This document shows, piece by piece, positions 43,272-52,456 of a stretch of DNA of 64,000 nucleotides; positions within the stretch are counted from its first letter, which is position 1, and the number at the start of each line of letters is the position of its first letter. Position numbers and translations under genes: made by a program. The stretch is from Legionella quinlivanii (lineage in GTDB: Bacteria; Pseudomonadota; Gammaproteobacteria; Legionellales; Legionellaceae), in NCBI RefSeq assembly GCF_003265995.1, contig NZ_MVJN01000004.1, positions 283,121 to 347,120 of the forward strand, written 5' to 3'. Below the pieces are notes generated by a model. It was not told where the DNA came from, ran no database searches, and saw nothing but the letters and a program-made list of their open reading frames with translations.

Positions 43272-44651
43272 TCAGGATTGTTTTGCATATTCAGCATTTA
43301 TATTTTCGCGTTCCGTTTTAAGGAGAGAATTCAAGCGAAGCCATAACAGCAGAGACGCTACAATAAAACCACTACTAAATCCAATGCAGAGCCCAATAAC
43401 TCCACCGTTCAAGACAAAGCCAGTCAGATAGGAACAGAGGTTTGAAATAAACCATAAACAAGAGAGACCAATTTTCATCGGATAAGCCGATTGCCCCAAG
43501 CCCCTTAATACCCCGGAAAAAAGACTGCGTAAACCATCAAAGTAGAGAATAAACCAGCGTATAGCGGTAATGGTGAGTGTTAAATGTAGCAAATAATAAT
43601 TTTTCACTAAATTAACATCGAAATATAATGAAATAAGAGGCTTATAAGCAATGGCAAATAACACGCCCAACCCAACAAAAAGCATGGAATGCAATTTAAC
43701 AGCAGCGAGACAATCGTTTTTGATAGTTTGAACCTGATTTTCCTGATAATTAATACTGGTGAATACTGAAAGAGTTTGTGAGAGCCCCAGGAAAATCATA
43801 ATCAGTAAGAGTCCGAACTGAATTGATACCTGGGAAGCAGCCAGAGCATCTGTGCCCAAATAGCCTATCATCATCGTATTGACGAATATTGCCGCTAGTT
43901 CTCCACCAAATTGAACGCCAATGGGAACACCCAGTTTGTAAAAAGGGATGAGAGAATCCAGGTTTAATTGGTTAAAGTGTTTAAATAACTTTAACCGCTT
44001 AAAATCGGGGCTCACCATGAAATAAGCATACATTGACAAACAAACGATGCTTTGCGCATAAAAAGCGGCAGCAGGAATGCCAGCAATTCCCAGTTTGGGA
44101 AGCCCCATATGCCCTAAAATTAATCCATAGGATAAAATACTAACCAGCAGCAGTCGAAGCAAAGAGAAATAAAAACTTACTTTTGGTTTTTTAAGGCCAA
44201 TACAAAACTGTGAGTTCACCATTCCGAGATTAATGGAAAAAATGGCAAGTGCGGCATAATGAAAATACGGTACAGTCAGTTGGGTCAGTTTCCCTGGCTG
44301 GCCAGCCAGTTCCAACAGGTTGCTGCCAAACCACATAATGACCGCAATCGGCAGGCTAAATAGAATAATAGCGACAATCGATGACTGAAAGACTCTGGCA
44401 TGAGATGAATCCTGGCCACTCTCGGCTTTTGCTACTTCCATGCCGATAAGTATAGAGGTTGCATAAGTACAGGTACTGGTGATAGTTAGTAGAACAATAT
44501 ACAGCGATGTTGAAATATTGACTGCCGCTATTTCTTTTATTCCCAATTTGGCTACTAAAATAACCCCGATAATGTTTCCCAGAATATTAACAAGATTATT
44601 GGCACTGACCGGGAGGGAAAAAAGAGCAATTTTTTTTATTCTATGATCCAT
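43272..44651 (-). CDS. MATE-family multidrug/metabolite exporter
   Basis: Inner-membrane exporter of 459 residues with about twelve membrane segments in two similar halves (GNIIGVILVAKLGIKEIAAVNIS in the first, GVPIGVQFGGELAAIFVNTMMIGYLGTDALAASQVS in the second). It uses an Na+ or H+ gradient. It lies inside the tetrapyrrole region, convergent with the hemA-like gene; export of a heme precursor or breakdown product is possible but not shown. Confidence 0.9.
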   Translation of the reverse strand: MDHRIKKIALFSLPVSANNLVNILGNIIGVILVAKLGIKEIAAVNISTSLYIVLLTITSTCTYATSILIGMEVAKAESGQDSSHARVFQSSIVAIILFSLPIAVIMWFGSNLLELAGQPGKLTQLTVPYFHYAALAIFSINLGMVNSQFCIGLKKPKVSFYFSLLRLLLVSILSYGLILGHMGLPKLGIAGIPAAAFYAQSIVCLSMYAYFMVSPDFKRLKLFKHFNQLNLDSLIPFYKLGVPIGVQFGGELAAIFVNTMMIGYLGTDALAASQVSIQFGLLLIMIFLGLSQTLSVFTSINYQENQVQTIKNDCLAAVKLHSMLFVGLGVLFAIAYKPLISLYFDVNLVKNYYLLHLTLTITAIRWFILYFDGLRSLFSGVLRGLGQSAYPMKIGLSCLWFISNLCSYLTGFVLNGGVIGLCIGFSSGFIVASLLLWLRLNSLLKTERENINAEYAKQS

Positions 44652-44707
44652 AAGTATCTGCGGTAAAAGGTAATTATATTAGCAAACCCGCAGACCAAAA
44701 TCAGAAC

Positions 44708-44875
44708 TTAGCCATTAAAAATGGTGTTTGCCATGAATTCAATAATCCAGGATTCTTTATTTTCCGGGGTGTGCTTACCTCTTTTTCCATGAGACCTGGT
44801 CAGAGCCGTTTTTTTGCGGCCCTTATGAGAGTCAGTATTATCCATTTTCTGGTTTCTCGAAAATCCGCTGCTCAT
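44708..44875 (-). CDS. Small basic protein (55 residues)
   Basis: ATG at 44875 has GAGG 6 bases upstream. The product MSSGFSRNQKMDNTDSHKGR... is Lys/Arg/Ser-rich (KGRKKTALTRSHGKRGKHTPENK) and ends in a short hydrophobic run. No family recognised; it could bind nucleic acid. The good ribosome-binding site and otherwise empty 290-base gap support it. Confidence 0.5.
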   Translation of the reverse strand: MSSGFSRNQKMDNTDSHKGRKKTALTRSHGKRGKHTPENKESWIIEFMANTIFNG

Positions 44876-44942
44876 AAATACCTCGTAGATAAAGATGGCA
44901 TTATTTCATCCACTTGCTTTACTTAAGTATAGAATTGATTTT

Positions 44943-45371
44943 CTAGAACGGCCGGGTGACAACCAGAATAACGATCAAAATTAAAAATAGAGTCGGTATT
45001 TCATTAAAAATTCTGAAAAAACGGGTAGATTGTTTATTTTTATCGTCACGGAACCGTTTTAAATAAATTCCGCAATGAATATGATATCCCCACAAAAGGA
45101 TAACCAAAAACAGTTTGAGCCACATCCAGACGGCGCTTGAATAGTATTGCCAGTTCATTGAAATTAAACCAATGCCCAGAATAGTGGTCACAATTGCAGC
45201 AGGATAAGTGATTGCATAAAACAGCCGGTATTCCATCACCTTGAAGCGCTCGATACTCACTTTATCGCGGGCCTCATTGTGATAGATAAACAACCTGGGC
45301 AAGTAGAATAATCCAGCAAACCAGGCGACCATGGCAATGATATGAAAAGCTTTGAGCCACAAAAATAACAT
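44943..45371 (-). CDS. hemJ: HemJ-type protoporphyrinogen oxidase
   Basis: Small integral-membrane enzyme (142 residues, four membrane segments) that oxidises protoporphyrinogen IX. Family marks: KAFHIIAMVAWFAGLFYLPRLFIYH near the start, with the essential His; the MEYRLFYAI segment; WMWLKLFLVILLWGYHIHCG, with the second conserved His region; and the ending NEIPTLFLILIVILVVTRPF. It sits next to hemL on the same strand, 41 bases downstream. Confidence 0.9.
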   Translation of the reverse strand: MLFLWLKAFHIIAMVAWFAGLFYLPRLFIYHNEARDKVSIERFKVMEYRLFYAITYPAAIVTTILGIGLISMNWQYYSSAVWMWLKLFLVILLWGYHIHCGIYLKRFRDDKNKQSTRFFRIFNEIPTLFLILIVILVVTRPF

Positions 45372-45412
45372 CTTTAATCCCTCTTCTTGATAAAATACCC
45401 ATGATTCAAAAT

Positions 45413-46693
45413 TTATAAAGTCTTAAACACTTCATCTGCCGCATTCAGGGTTTTGACAATCTCTTCTTCCCCGTGACAACAGGATACAAATCCTGCTTCA
45501 TACATAGAAGGTGCAAGATAAACGCCTGATTCCAACATACCATGATAAAATGTTTTAAATCGTGATTCATTGCTTTTCTGTACCTGCTTGAAATTACGGA
45601 CTTCAGGTTCTTCGGTAAAGAAGACCCCAAACATTCCTCCCTCATAGTCAGCAATCAGAGGAATGTTTCTGGCTTGAGCCCGCTCAATCAAGCCATTTAC
45701 CAGTGCCTTTGTGCGTTCAGCGAGTGACTGGTATACCTGCTCATCAAGCTGCATCAGGGTAGCCAATCCTGCCGCCATAGCGACCGGTGACCCCGATAGT
45801 GTTCCCGCCTGATAGACTGGACCGAGCGGAGCCAGATAATCCATAATCTCTTTCCTGCCGCCCAGGGCACCTACGGGCATTCCTCCACCAATCACTTTTC
45901 CGAGCGTCGTCAAATCTGGTTCAATAGCATAAAGCGACTGGGCACCTCCCCGAGCCACTCGAAAGCCGCTCATGACTTCATCAAAAATTAACAAAGCCTG
46001 ATTTTTATTACAAAGCTCTCTTAATTGCAGCAGGAATTCTTTATCTGCCCGGACAAATCCCATATTTCCAGCGATGGGCTCGATGATGACTGCTGCAATA
46101 TCATCTTTATACTGCCCAAAGTAAGCTTCAACCTCTTCTATACTGTTATATTCTGCCACCAGGGTATGTTCTGTTACACTTTTGGGTATGCCTGGTGTAG
46201 ATGGAATACCCAAGGTCAGCATCCCTGAGCCAGCCTTGGCTAATAGTCCATCACTATGACCATGGTAACAACCATTAAATTTAATAATTTTGTCTTTACT
46301 GGTATAGCCACGAGCGAGCCGAACAGCCGTCATGGCGGCTTCTGTGCCTGAGTTTAGCATGCGAATTTTTTCAATCGAAGGCATCATCTCGATTATCTGC
46401 TGTGCCAGTTCAGTCTCACTGATCGAAGGCGCCCCAAAACTGAAAGCTTTTTGGGCTGCCTGTATGACTGCATCAATAACTTGTTCGTTACCATGGCCCA
46501 GGATCATTGGTCCCCATGAGCCAATGTAATCGATGTAACGCTGATCATCGACATCGGTTAGATAAGCCCCTTTTGCGTCCTTAAAAAAAACAGGATGCCC
46601 GCCCACTCCTTTAAATGCCCTGACAGGAGAATTAACACCACCTGGAATCAGTGCAGAAGACTTTTGAAACTCTATCTCAGATTGTTTATGCAT
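45413..46693 (-). CDS. hemL: Glutamate-1-semialdehyde 2,1-aminomutase
   Basis: PLP enzyme that converts glutamate-1-semialdehyde to 5-aminolevulinate. Seen: LIPGGVNSPVRAFKGVGG near the start, the PLP-binding block LNSGTEAAMTAVRLARGYT, FNGCYHGHSD, FDEVMSGFRV and the Schiff-base Lys in TTLGKVIGGGMPVGALGG. I set the start at ATG 46693 (MHKQSEIEF), 14 residues before IPGG as in other HemL. The frame continues up to the heme-oxygenase stop, with an ATG at 46795 that would add a non-conserved 34-residue leader. Confidence 0.93.
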   Translation of the reverse strand: MHKQSEIEFQKSSALIPGGVNSPVRAFKGVGGHPVFFKDAKGAYLTDVDDQRYIDYIGSWGPMILGHGNEQVIDAVIQAAQKAFSFGAPSISETELAQQIIEMMPSIEKIRMLNSGTEAAMTAVRLARGYTSKDKIIKFNGCYHGHSDGLLAKAGSGMLTLGIPSTPGIPKSVTEHTLVAEYNSIEEVEAYFGQYKDDIAAVIIEPIAGNMGFVRADKEFLLQLRELCNKNQALLIFDEVMSGFRVARGGAQSLYAIEPDLTTLGKVIGGGMPVGALGGRKEIMDYLAPLGPVYQAGTLSGSPVAMAAGLATLMQLDEQVYQSLAERTKALVNGLIERAQARNIPLIADYEGGMFGVFFTEEPEVRNFKQVQKSNESRFKTFYHGMLESGVYLAPSMYEAGFVSCCHGEEEIVKTLNAADEVFKTL

Positions 46694-46794
46694 AAGGCCT
46701 GCCATAGCTCCAAACAAAATGCGAATGCCAGGAATATCATTGCCAGGCTTTTCAAAAATTAGGAACGTACTCTCCTGCCTGACTCTTTCACTCA

Positions 46795-47457
46795 TCAATG
46801 ATGTCTTTTGGCTTCCATTTCTTCGAATAAATCGATGTGCATTTGAAAAAAATCATCGCTAATTTGCAATAGCTTTTGCTCTTCTTCTTTAGATAGACTG
46901 AGGTTATTCACTTCTTCCCCGAGACTTCTAGCCTGTCTTGATGCGCTTTTATAAAACCTGGCGCTAAGAGGATACTCCTCGCCAAATGCTTTCTGGTTTA
47001 AACGGCCCAGTGCCTGCCCACCATAACAATCGGCTAAACTTCTAACTGCCAGATAAGTGAGTAAATGCATGGGGTCGGCCTGCTCTACAGCCCTGGCCAT
47101 AGCCTTGGTTGCTGGAAATGTGTAATTTATAGGCAATAAATTGTGCTGCTCCTCATCAGAGACATAGTTAATCATTTCGGAAATATCTTGCTCAACCAAA
47201 CAGGACCGATTAAGCCAGGGCTCCTTACAAAAAATATCCAGATAATTGACTGTGCCCTGTTTAGTCAGCTCTTCCAATCGGGTTTCCATGGCTTTATAAA
47301 GTGGAATGTACTGAATAAACAAATTAACTATATCGGTTTTCTCTGGTAAATCATCTTCTTTTTTAAATAACATCCTGAGCATAAACGGCGTATTCGATGC
47401 TAACTCATGCTTTGGATTAATGTGTAAGCGATTTACGAGACTATCAGCTGCCATCAT
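46795..47457 (-). CDS. Heme oxygenase-like protein
   Basis: A 220-residue all-helical protein of the biliverdin-forming heme oxygenase family. The key block LAVRSLADCYGGQALGRLNQKAFG (about 138-162) matches the distal-helix G-G-x-x-L-G motif, and an N-terminal His (RLHINPKHE) may be the heme ligand. Such enzymes free iron from heme. Its stop touches an ATG in the hemL frame (TGATG), so the two genes are coupled: a heme breakdown enzyme in one transcript with a heme synthesis enzyme. Biliverdin product and the proximal His need experimental support. Confidence 0.78.
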   Translation of the reverse strand: MMAADSLVNRLHINPKHELASNTPFMLRMLFKKEDDLPEKTDIVNLFIQYIPLYKAMETRLEELTKQGTVNYLDIFCKEPWLNRSCLVEQDISEMINYVSDEEQHNLLPINYTFPATKAMARAVEQADPMHLLTYLAVRSLADCYGGQALGRLNQKAFGEEYPLSARFYKSASRQARSLGEEVNNLSLSKEEEQKLLQISDDFFQMHIDLFEEMEAKRHH

Positions 47458-47887
47458 AATGTATCTCCTTATTCCCTATTGTTCCTTAACAGCTCTTTCT
47501 GAATTGGAATTAATCTTTATGTTAATACTAGACCATAAACGTCTTTTTGAGAGAGCTATGGTTGACTTTGTTGTTTTACATAAAATATTCTCAGCTAGTA
47601 TTTAAAAATCAATTGCTTAAGTTTAATTAATTCTACGTAACACCGAGGTACGTCATCCTGAGGGTAGCGAAGGATCTCAACTGCTTGGAACTGAGCCAGA
47701 TTCAGGAGATCCTTCACTGCGTTCAGGATGACGTTGAGACGATTTGAATTGAATTAAAATCGAACTTATCCAAAACCTGGCGAGTTATAATTCTACAATC
47801 TCTCATTTGATTCGCATTCATCTGGATTTTTAACCAAATTTCCGTACATAATTTAGTTTTTTTCAACAAGCTAAGATAGGATGGCCC
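47458..47887. other. Divergent intergenic region with a repeat
   Basis: No gene supported. It holds repeat family A copy 3 and AT-rich sequence likely to contain the divergent promoters of the heme oxygenase/hemL unit and hemH. Confidence 0.45.
47646..47733. repeat. Palindromic repeat family A, copy 3
   Basis: AGGTACGTCATCCTGAGGG at the left and CAGTGAAGGATCTC (reverse strand) at the right, with centre CTGCTTGGAACTGAGCCAG, the reverse complement of the copy 2 centre. It lies upstream of hemH. Confidence 0.75.
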
Positions 47888-48868
47888 ATGAAGAAAGGGG
47901 TATTACTGACAAATTTAGGCACTCCCGCATCCGATAGCATCTCCGATGTCAGGCGTTATTTGCGAGAATTTCTTCACGATAAACGCGTTATTGACCTGCC
48001 TGTCGTTTTAAGAACCATTTTAGTGGAGTGCTTCATCCTCCCTTTTCGGCCCAAAAAATCAGCGCACGCCTATCAATCCATATGGGGAGAGGATGGATCT
48101 CCCTTGTTGCGCATTAGTGAGAGGATCGCCCAGAAATTACAGCAAAAACTGGGCGAAGACTATGTTGTTTCCTTAGGTATGCGTTATGGGAGCCCTAGTC
48201 TTAAAACAGCATTAGATCCTTTAAAAGACTTGCGGGAAATAACAATTATCCCATTATTTCCTGAATACTCTTCTGCGGCAACAGGCAGTGCGATTGAAGC
48301 CGCCCTCGATCACATCATGTCCTGGCAGATTATACCGGAGCTGACCGTTATCAGGGATTTTTATCAGTACAATGAATTTATTGAAGCCTACGCGGATCAA
48401 ATCCGGAAAACCCCGGCAAGCTATTATCTATTTAGCTATCACGGTCTGCCTGAGCGCCAGCTGATTAAGGGCGGTTGCACGGAAATCTGTAACCCCGTCT
48501 GCAAGCCTGTTAATAAAGAGAATCATTTCTGTTATCGCGCTCAATGCTATGAAACAACCCGATTGATTACAGAAAAACTGGGGCTTAACGAATCCCAGTA
48601 TACGCAAAGCTTTCAATCCCGTCTTGGTAAAACGCCCTGGATTAGACCTTACACCGATGAAATGCTAACCAGGCTTGCCAGTGATGGCATTACTGATCTA
48701 GCTATTGTTTGTCCTTCGTTTGTTGCAGATTGTCTGGAAACCCTGGAGGAAATCGGAATACAAGCGCAAAGGCAATGGCATCAACTAACTGGGCAGCAGT
48801 TGAAAGTAATCCCCTGTATTAACGATCATGACCAATTCATCGATTTACTGGTGAATCTTTCCAGGTAA
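47888..48868 (+). CDS. hemH: Ferrochelatase
   Basis: Inserts Fe2+ into protoporphyrin IX, the last heme step. Seen: GVLLTNLGTP at the start, YQSIWGEDGSPL, MRYGSPSL, PLFPEYSSAATGSA, the catalytic His in FSYHGLPER, and the end block IVCPSFVADCLETLEEI. Length 326 is standard. Two cysteine-rich stretches (GGCTEICNPVC and FCYRAQCYETT) stand near residue 205-225, where several proteobacterial ferrochelatases have similar cysteines. It is transcribed away from the heme oxygenase/hemL unit. Confidence 0.95.
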   Translation: MKKGVLLTNLGTPASDSISDVRRYLREFLHDKRVIDLPVVLRTILVECFILPFRPKKSAHAYQSIWGEDGSPLLRISERIAQKLQQKLGEDYVVSLGMRYGSPSLKTALDPLKDLREITIIPLFPEYSSAATGSAIEAALDHIMSWQIIPELTVIRDFYQYNEFIEAYADQIRKTPASYYLFSYHGLPERQLIKGGCTEICNPVCKPVNKENHFCYRAQCYETTRLITEKLGLNESQYTQSFQSRLGKTPWIRPYTDEMLTRLASDGITDLAIVCPSFVADCLETLEEIGIQAQRQWHQLTGQQLKVIPCINDHDQFIDLLVNLSR

Positions 48869-48892
48869 TATTGGGCATGTTCAAATTAAAGA

Positions 48893-48930
48893 GAAACCAC
48901 CTTGAAAACCAGCGTTTTCCTGGCGGTTTC
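48893..48930. terminator. Candidate terminator between convergent genes
   Basis: GAAACC and GGTTTC at the ends, plus inner GAAAAC and GTTTTC, form a long imperfect stem between the ends of hemH and the next minus-strand gene. The T-runs are weak on both sides. Confidence 0.4.
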
Positions 48931-48945
48931 GGCAAAAGGAAAATA

Positions 48946-50038
48946 TCATCCTCGCATTTTAGGACAGGATGCATTTTGCAGGCTATCAGTCCTTTCCACT
49001 GCCTGGTGGAAGAATGAATATCGATCAGGCTTAATTATTTTAGTGGATTGACTGTACGAGGGTAGTAGTCTTTCCAGAATTGCTGGTGCATAGGGTCCCA
49101 AGACATCTCTAGCCATTTTTTTGGGACAACCCAGCATATTATTTGCAATGCTTTGATTAAGCAATCGTTCTCTTAAATTATCAATTAAACAGGCACCAGT
49201 AATTGTGCCTAATTGTTTAGGCAGCATTACTACATAATCAAGGCAGGGTTTATCCTTCCCTTTTTCTTTATATAGCGCATCAAAATACTGCCCTTCTATC
49301 AAATCCTCTTTAGGTCCCTCAGCGACTGCAATGAGTACCTGTGTTTTATTAAAAGACAAATTCCAGCGAGAAATAATTTGATGCATTCCAGTCAATTGAA
49401 GTTCCGCTGCCTGCTTTAGATACCCTTCATTTACAGGACTGATTTCCTTTGCATATCGGGTCTGTAAGCAAGCTATCTCATGCAGACATGGAGACAATCG
49501 GGCCTTATTGGCAACCAATATCAATTGCTCAATTGCTGCCTGATGAGGTTTAATGTAGTAGGGATCCCCGGAGCTGAGCTCAGTCAGTAATTCAACTAAA
49601 TTCAATAAGTCAAGCTCATCTTGACCTGTCCTGATATGATGAGTACATATCGATCGAAGAACACAGTCTAATATCACTGAATTATGGGACAGTGATTTCA
49701 AGATATTATAGGTTGGTTTTAGTGCTTCAGTCTCAGCAGAGTCCTGAATATGCAAACTATGATCATTTCGTTTACCCCATAATTCCAAAAGGCCATTGTG
49801 ATAAGTGATAACGTGATCAATATTAGTCAAGGGTTGAGAAAGGGATGTACGTCTGTGGTAATCCAGGAAGTTTTTTCCCATTTTACGAGTGGTGGATAAG
49901 ATGGATTCGCCAGTTGCTTTAGAATGAATGGAGAGATTTAAATTTTTGGGTTTAGCGCTTAAAAAGATACCCCCGACATTGAGTAGACAAACCAAGATTT
50001 AATTGAATGAGCTTATTTATTTCAGAGAGTGAACGCAT
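48946..50038 (-). pseudogene. Orphan effector-like gene with a homopolymer frameshift
   Basis: The natural start is ATG 50038 (MRSLSEINKLIQLN), with AGGAG 6 bases upstream. This frame runs into a stop at 49952. The main frame (ending 48946, about 350 residues) has only a TTG for a start. The two join exactly if the run of five C/G at 49970-49974 loses one base, giving QCRGIFLSAKPKNLNLSI and a protein of about 363 residues. The run may be a sequencing error, a phase-variable tract or a true mutation. The protein is soluble and helical, family unknown. Confidence 0.6.
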
Positions 50039-50209
50039 GGTAATCTCCTGTGGATTTGAATTGACATCAATTGTCACACTACCATAAAAAAATACCTTAT
50101 GCAAAAATATAAACCACATTAAATATATCTTAGCCATTATCCGCAGATGAGTCCCTCCGCTATACCCATCATTATTTCCGATGATCTTGTACACTGTCTC
50201 GAAGATCAA

Positions 50210-50706
50210 TTGATCACTGAATTTTTTTAAAAGAGGTGGAACTCACAAAGACAATAACTATGAACATGGATTCTATCAGTGCTCTTAAATTTTACGATGC
50301 ATGCCGCCGGCGCATAGTTTTTGGATTGAAAGGAGCTTTAATAGATCCAGAATTTTTAAGCCTCTCAATCCTTCAAATTAATCGCTTCAAAAATTGAAGC
50401 CAGGTAAAGAGTATCAAATATCAAAATACCGTAATCCAATAGCACTCCGAACCTCTTCAAGCGTTTCTTCTGCTACTTTTTTAGCTGCGGCAGTCCCAGA
50501 AATTATAAGCAATATCATGATAAATTGATCAATTTGACCAATTGTTGAGCAATACTGTATAATGCATTCTTACGTTATGTCAGCCGAACGTAAATGGATT
50601 GCCTGTATAAGAAACTTTGCTGTGGTATCCACAGAGCAATTTGGGGGGTAGAAAACAAGTTTACAGAGAGCTTCTTTGTCAATTTTCTCGTAGGGAGGGA
50701 TTAAAT
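50210..50706. other. Intergenic region with gene debris
   Basis: Holds the trpS remnant described separately. A 45-codon frame from about 50261 (MNMDSISALKFYDACRRR) lacks a ribosome-binding site and is not called. Confidence 0.4.
50414..50518 (-). pseudogene. trpS: 3' fragment of a tryptophanyl-tRNA synthetase gene
   Basis: The minus strand encodes SGTAAAKKVAEETLEEVRSA then IGLRYF and a stop. This matches the C-terminal helix of TrpRS, where A-K-x-x-A-x-x-T-L-x-x-V-R-x-A-I-G is conserved. Only about 34 codons remain, so it is a relic, presumably left by recombination or an old island junction. A complete trpS must exist elsewhere. Confidence 0.6.
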
Positions 50707-51393
50707 ATGTTTGAAATACAATTCACTGATAATTACGAAAAAGAAATTCACATAAAAGGAGATACAAATCTTGTAAGGCAGTTATACAACATTCTTGATA
50801 AAGAGACACCGATATTTGGCTATACTGAAAGTTGTCGTTCCAACCCGCCTAATATCAGGGAACACGCCGAATTTGATATTGGTTTATGGAACCTAAAGGG
50901 GCCCGTTGGCCGCTCTTCCGTAGCCCAATTATTTTTGAATTTCATTGAAACTAACAAAATTAAAATAGATAAACGCACCAGCTATATACTTCATTTCTGG
51001 ATCTTTGAATTAGAAATGATAAACCAGGGAAAAAGCTACCGTTCAAAATATCCCGTAACGAGCCGAGAGCTTATCTCCCCAAAGCAACTTAATCTGGTCC
51101 TGGATAAATGCGAAGAAAATGATAATGAGCCTTCATTCCAGGATTTATTCAATTTGTTTGAAAATTCCAAACGTATGGAACAGGTTGGAAAAACAGGCCA
51201 GCCCCTTTCCCCTTATGAATGGGAAACCGCCTCCTTTGCAGCCTCTAAGGAAGCTCGGGCAAAATATAATAGAACATCATATGCGCAAGAACAGGGAGGC
51301 AATTTGTTTTTTAAACGACCTGTTGCTGGCAATCCTTCTTTACCTAAAGCAATATTTCCGATGGATTCTGAAACGCTAAATGATTTTAATTAG
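50707..51393 (+). CDS. Orphan protein, candidate effector
   Basis: Start chosen at ATG 50707 because GGGAGGG lies 7 bases upstream; an in-frame upstream start at 50617 has no such site. The 228-residue product opens with a beta-rich part (MFEIQFTDNYEKEIHIKGD) followed by polar helices. No family recognised and no signal peptide. Confidence 0.55.
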   Translation: MFEIQFTDNYEKEIHIKGDTNLVRQLYNILDKETPIFGYTESCRSNPPNIREHAEFDIGLWNLKGPVGRSSVAQLFLNFIETNKIKIDKRTSYILHFWIFELEMINQGKSYRSKYPVTSRELISPKQLNLVLDKCEENDNEPSFQDLFNLFENSKRMEQVGKTGQPLSPYEWETASFAASKEARAKYNRTSYAQEQGGNLFFKRPVAGNPSLPKAIFPMDSETLNDFN

Positions 51394-51606
51394 CAGTAAG
51401 TACCTGATATCAAAGCCTGGTTATTAGGATAATTCAGGCTTTGATTAGTGTAAAAGGATTTTCTTAATACCCAACTTGAACAACGCAGATTTCCGATTTC
51501 CAAATTGGAAATTCTAGTATAACCGTTTCTATGGACAAGACTTGATAAACTCTTTGGAAGGCCTGTGGTCAAGTAATACGTTTATAACTATTAGGGTAGA
51601 TCAAAA

Positions 51607-51658
51607 TTGACAAAAATCCTCTTGAGTAGTTTAATATTATTAATATAGTTAAACTATA
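51607..51658 (+). promoter_or_regulatory. abiE promoter and operator
   Basis: TTGACA (51607-51612), a 17-base spacer and TTTAAT (51630-51635) form a strong promoter. The perfect palindrome TATAGTTAAACTATA (51644-51658) lies just after the expected start of transcription and ends 9 bases before the AbiEi ATG, well placed for autorepression. A related TTAAACTATA half recurs after the operon at about 53420. Confidence 0.7.
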
Positions 51659-51667
51659 AGTATATTT

Positions 51668-52453
51668 ATGTCATCAAAAATAAACTGGCTTCTGAATAAT
51701 ATTGCCTCAGGTGAAATCTTGCTCCAATCTTGGTTATCAAGCCATGGAATTACCCCACAGTTAGCAAGAAAATACTGTCAAAGCCAATGGTTGGTAAAAT
51801 TGGGAGCAGGTGTTTATTATCGTGCAGGGCGTAAACCTGGATGGCAAAATGCAGTTTATTGTCTTCAGAATCAGAGTCGGTACATGATCCATCTTGCAGG
51901 TTTAACAAGTTTGGCGCAGCAGGGCAAATCGCATTACCTACAGTTTGCAGCAAATTCCATTTGGATAAACGTTCAAGCAAAAACGATTTTGCCAAAGTGG
52001 TTTAAGAATTTTCCAGAATTAGTTGTTTCGGATAAACTAATACCAAATTGGGAAATCATTAAAACATCCAAGTTAGATACTCAAGATGATAATGACTTAA
52101 CTACTGTAGAAGTAGATGGAATTAAGTTAAAAGCAAGCAATCAAGAGTTAGCTGCATTCGAGGTCCTGGAGGCTGTACCTTCTACTTTGTCATTTGAGCA
52201 TGCAGCAGAACTTTTTCAAGGATTAGTAAACTTAAGTCCAAGAAAAGTAGAACATATTTTAAAAAGAAGTGGATCTATTCAAACGAACCGACTTTTTTTA
52301 TTTTTTGGTCATTTCTATAAGCATCCATGGGCCGGACGGGTAAATGAGTCTTTAATTAATCTTGGTGCAGGTAAGCGTCAAATAGTCTCTGATGGAAAAT
52401 TAGAAAAACAATATCAAATCACTGTTCCAGAACAATTTATAAGTAGCGATTAA
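51668..52453 (+). CDS. abiEi: AbiEi-like antitoxin of a type IV toxin-antitoxin system
   Basis: A 261-residue protein with an N-terminal winged-helix domain (LLQSWLSSHGITPQLARKYCQSQWLVKLGAGVYYR) and the long AbiEi C-terminal domain. AbiEi represses the operon by binding inverted repeats and counteracts AbiEii without binding it. It is followed 3 bases later by the toxin gene. No clear ribosome-binding site; the leader is only about 25 bases. Confidence 0.85.
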   Translation: MSSKINWLLNNIASGEILLQSWLSSHGITPQLARKYCQSQWLVKLGAGVYYRAGRKPGWQNAVYCLQNQSRYMIHLAGLTSLAQQGKSHYLQFAANSIWINVQAKTILPKWFKNFPELVVSDKLIPNWEIIKTSKLDTQDDNDLTTVEVDGIKLKASNQELAAFEVLEAVPSTLSFEHAAELFQGLVNLSPRKVEHILKRSGSIQTNRLFLFFGHFYKHPWAGRVNESLINLGAGKRQIVSDGKLEKQYQITVPEQFISSD

Positions 52454-52456
52454 AAT

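Noticed and set aside
50261..50398. 45-codon frame beginning MNMDSISALKFY
   Set aside because: No ribosome-binding site and no recognisable family; kept out of the gene list.
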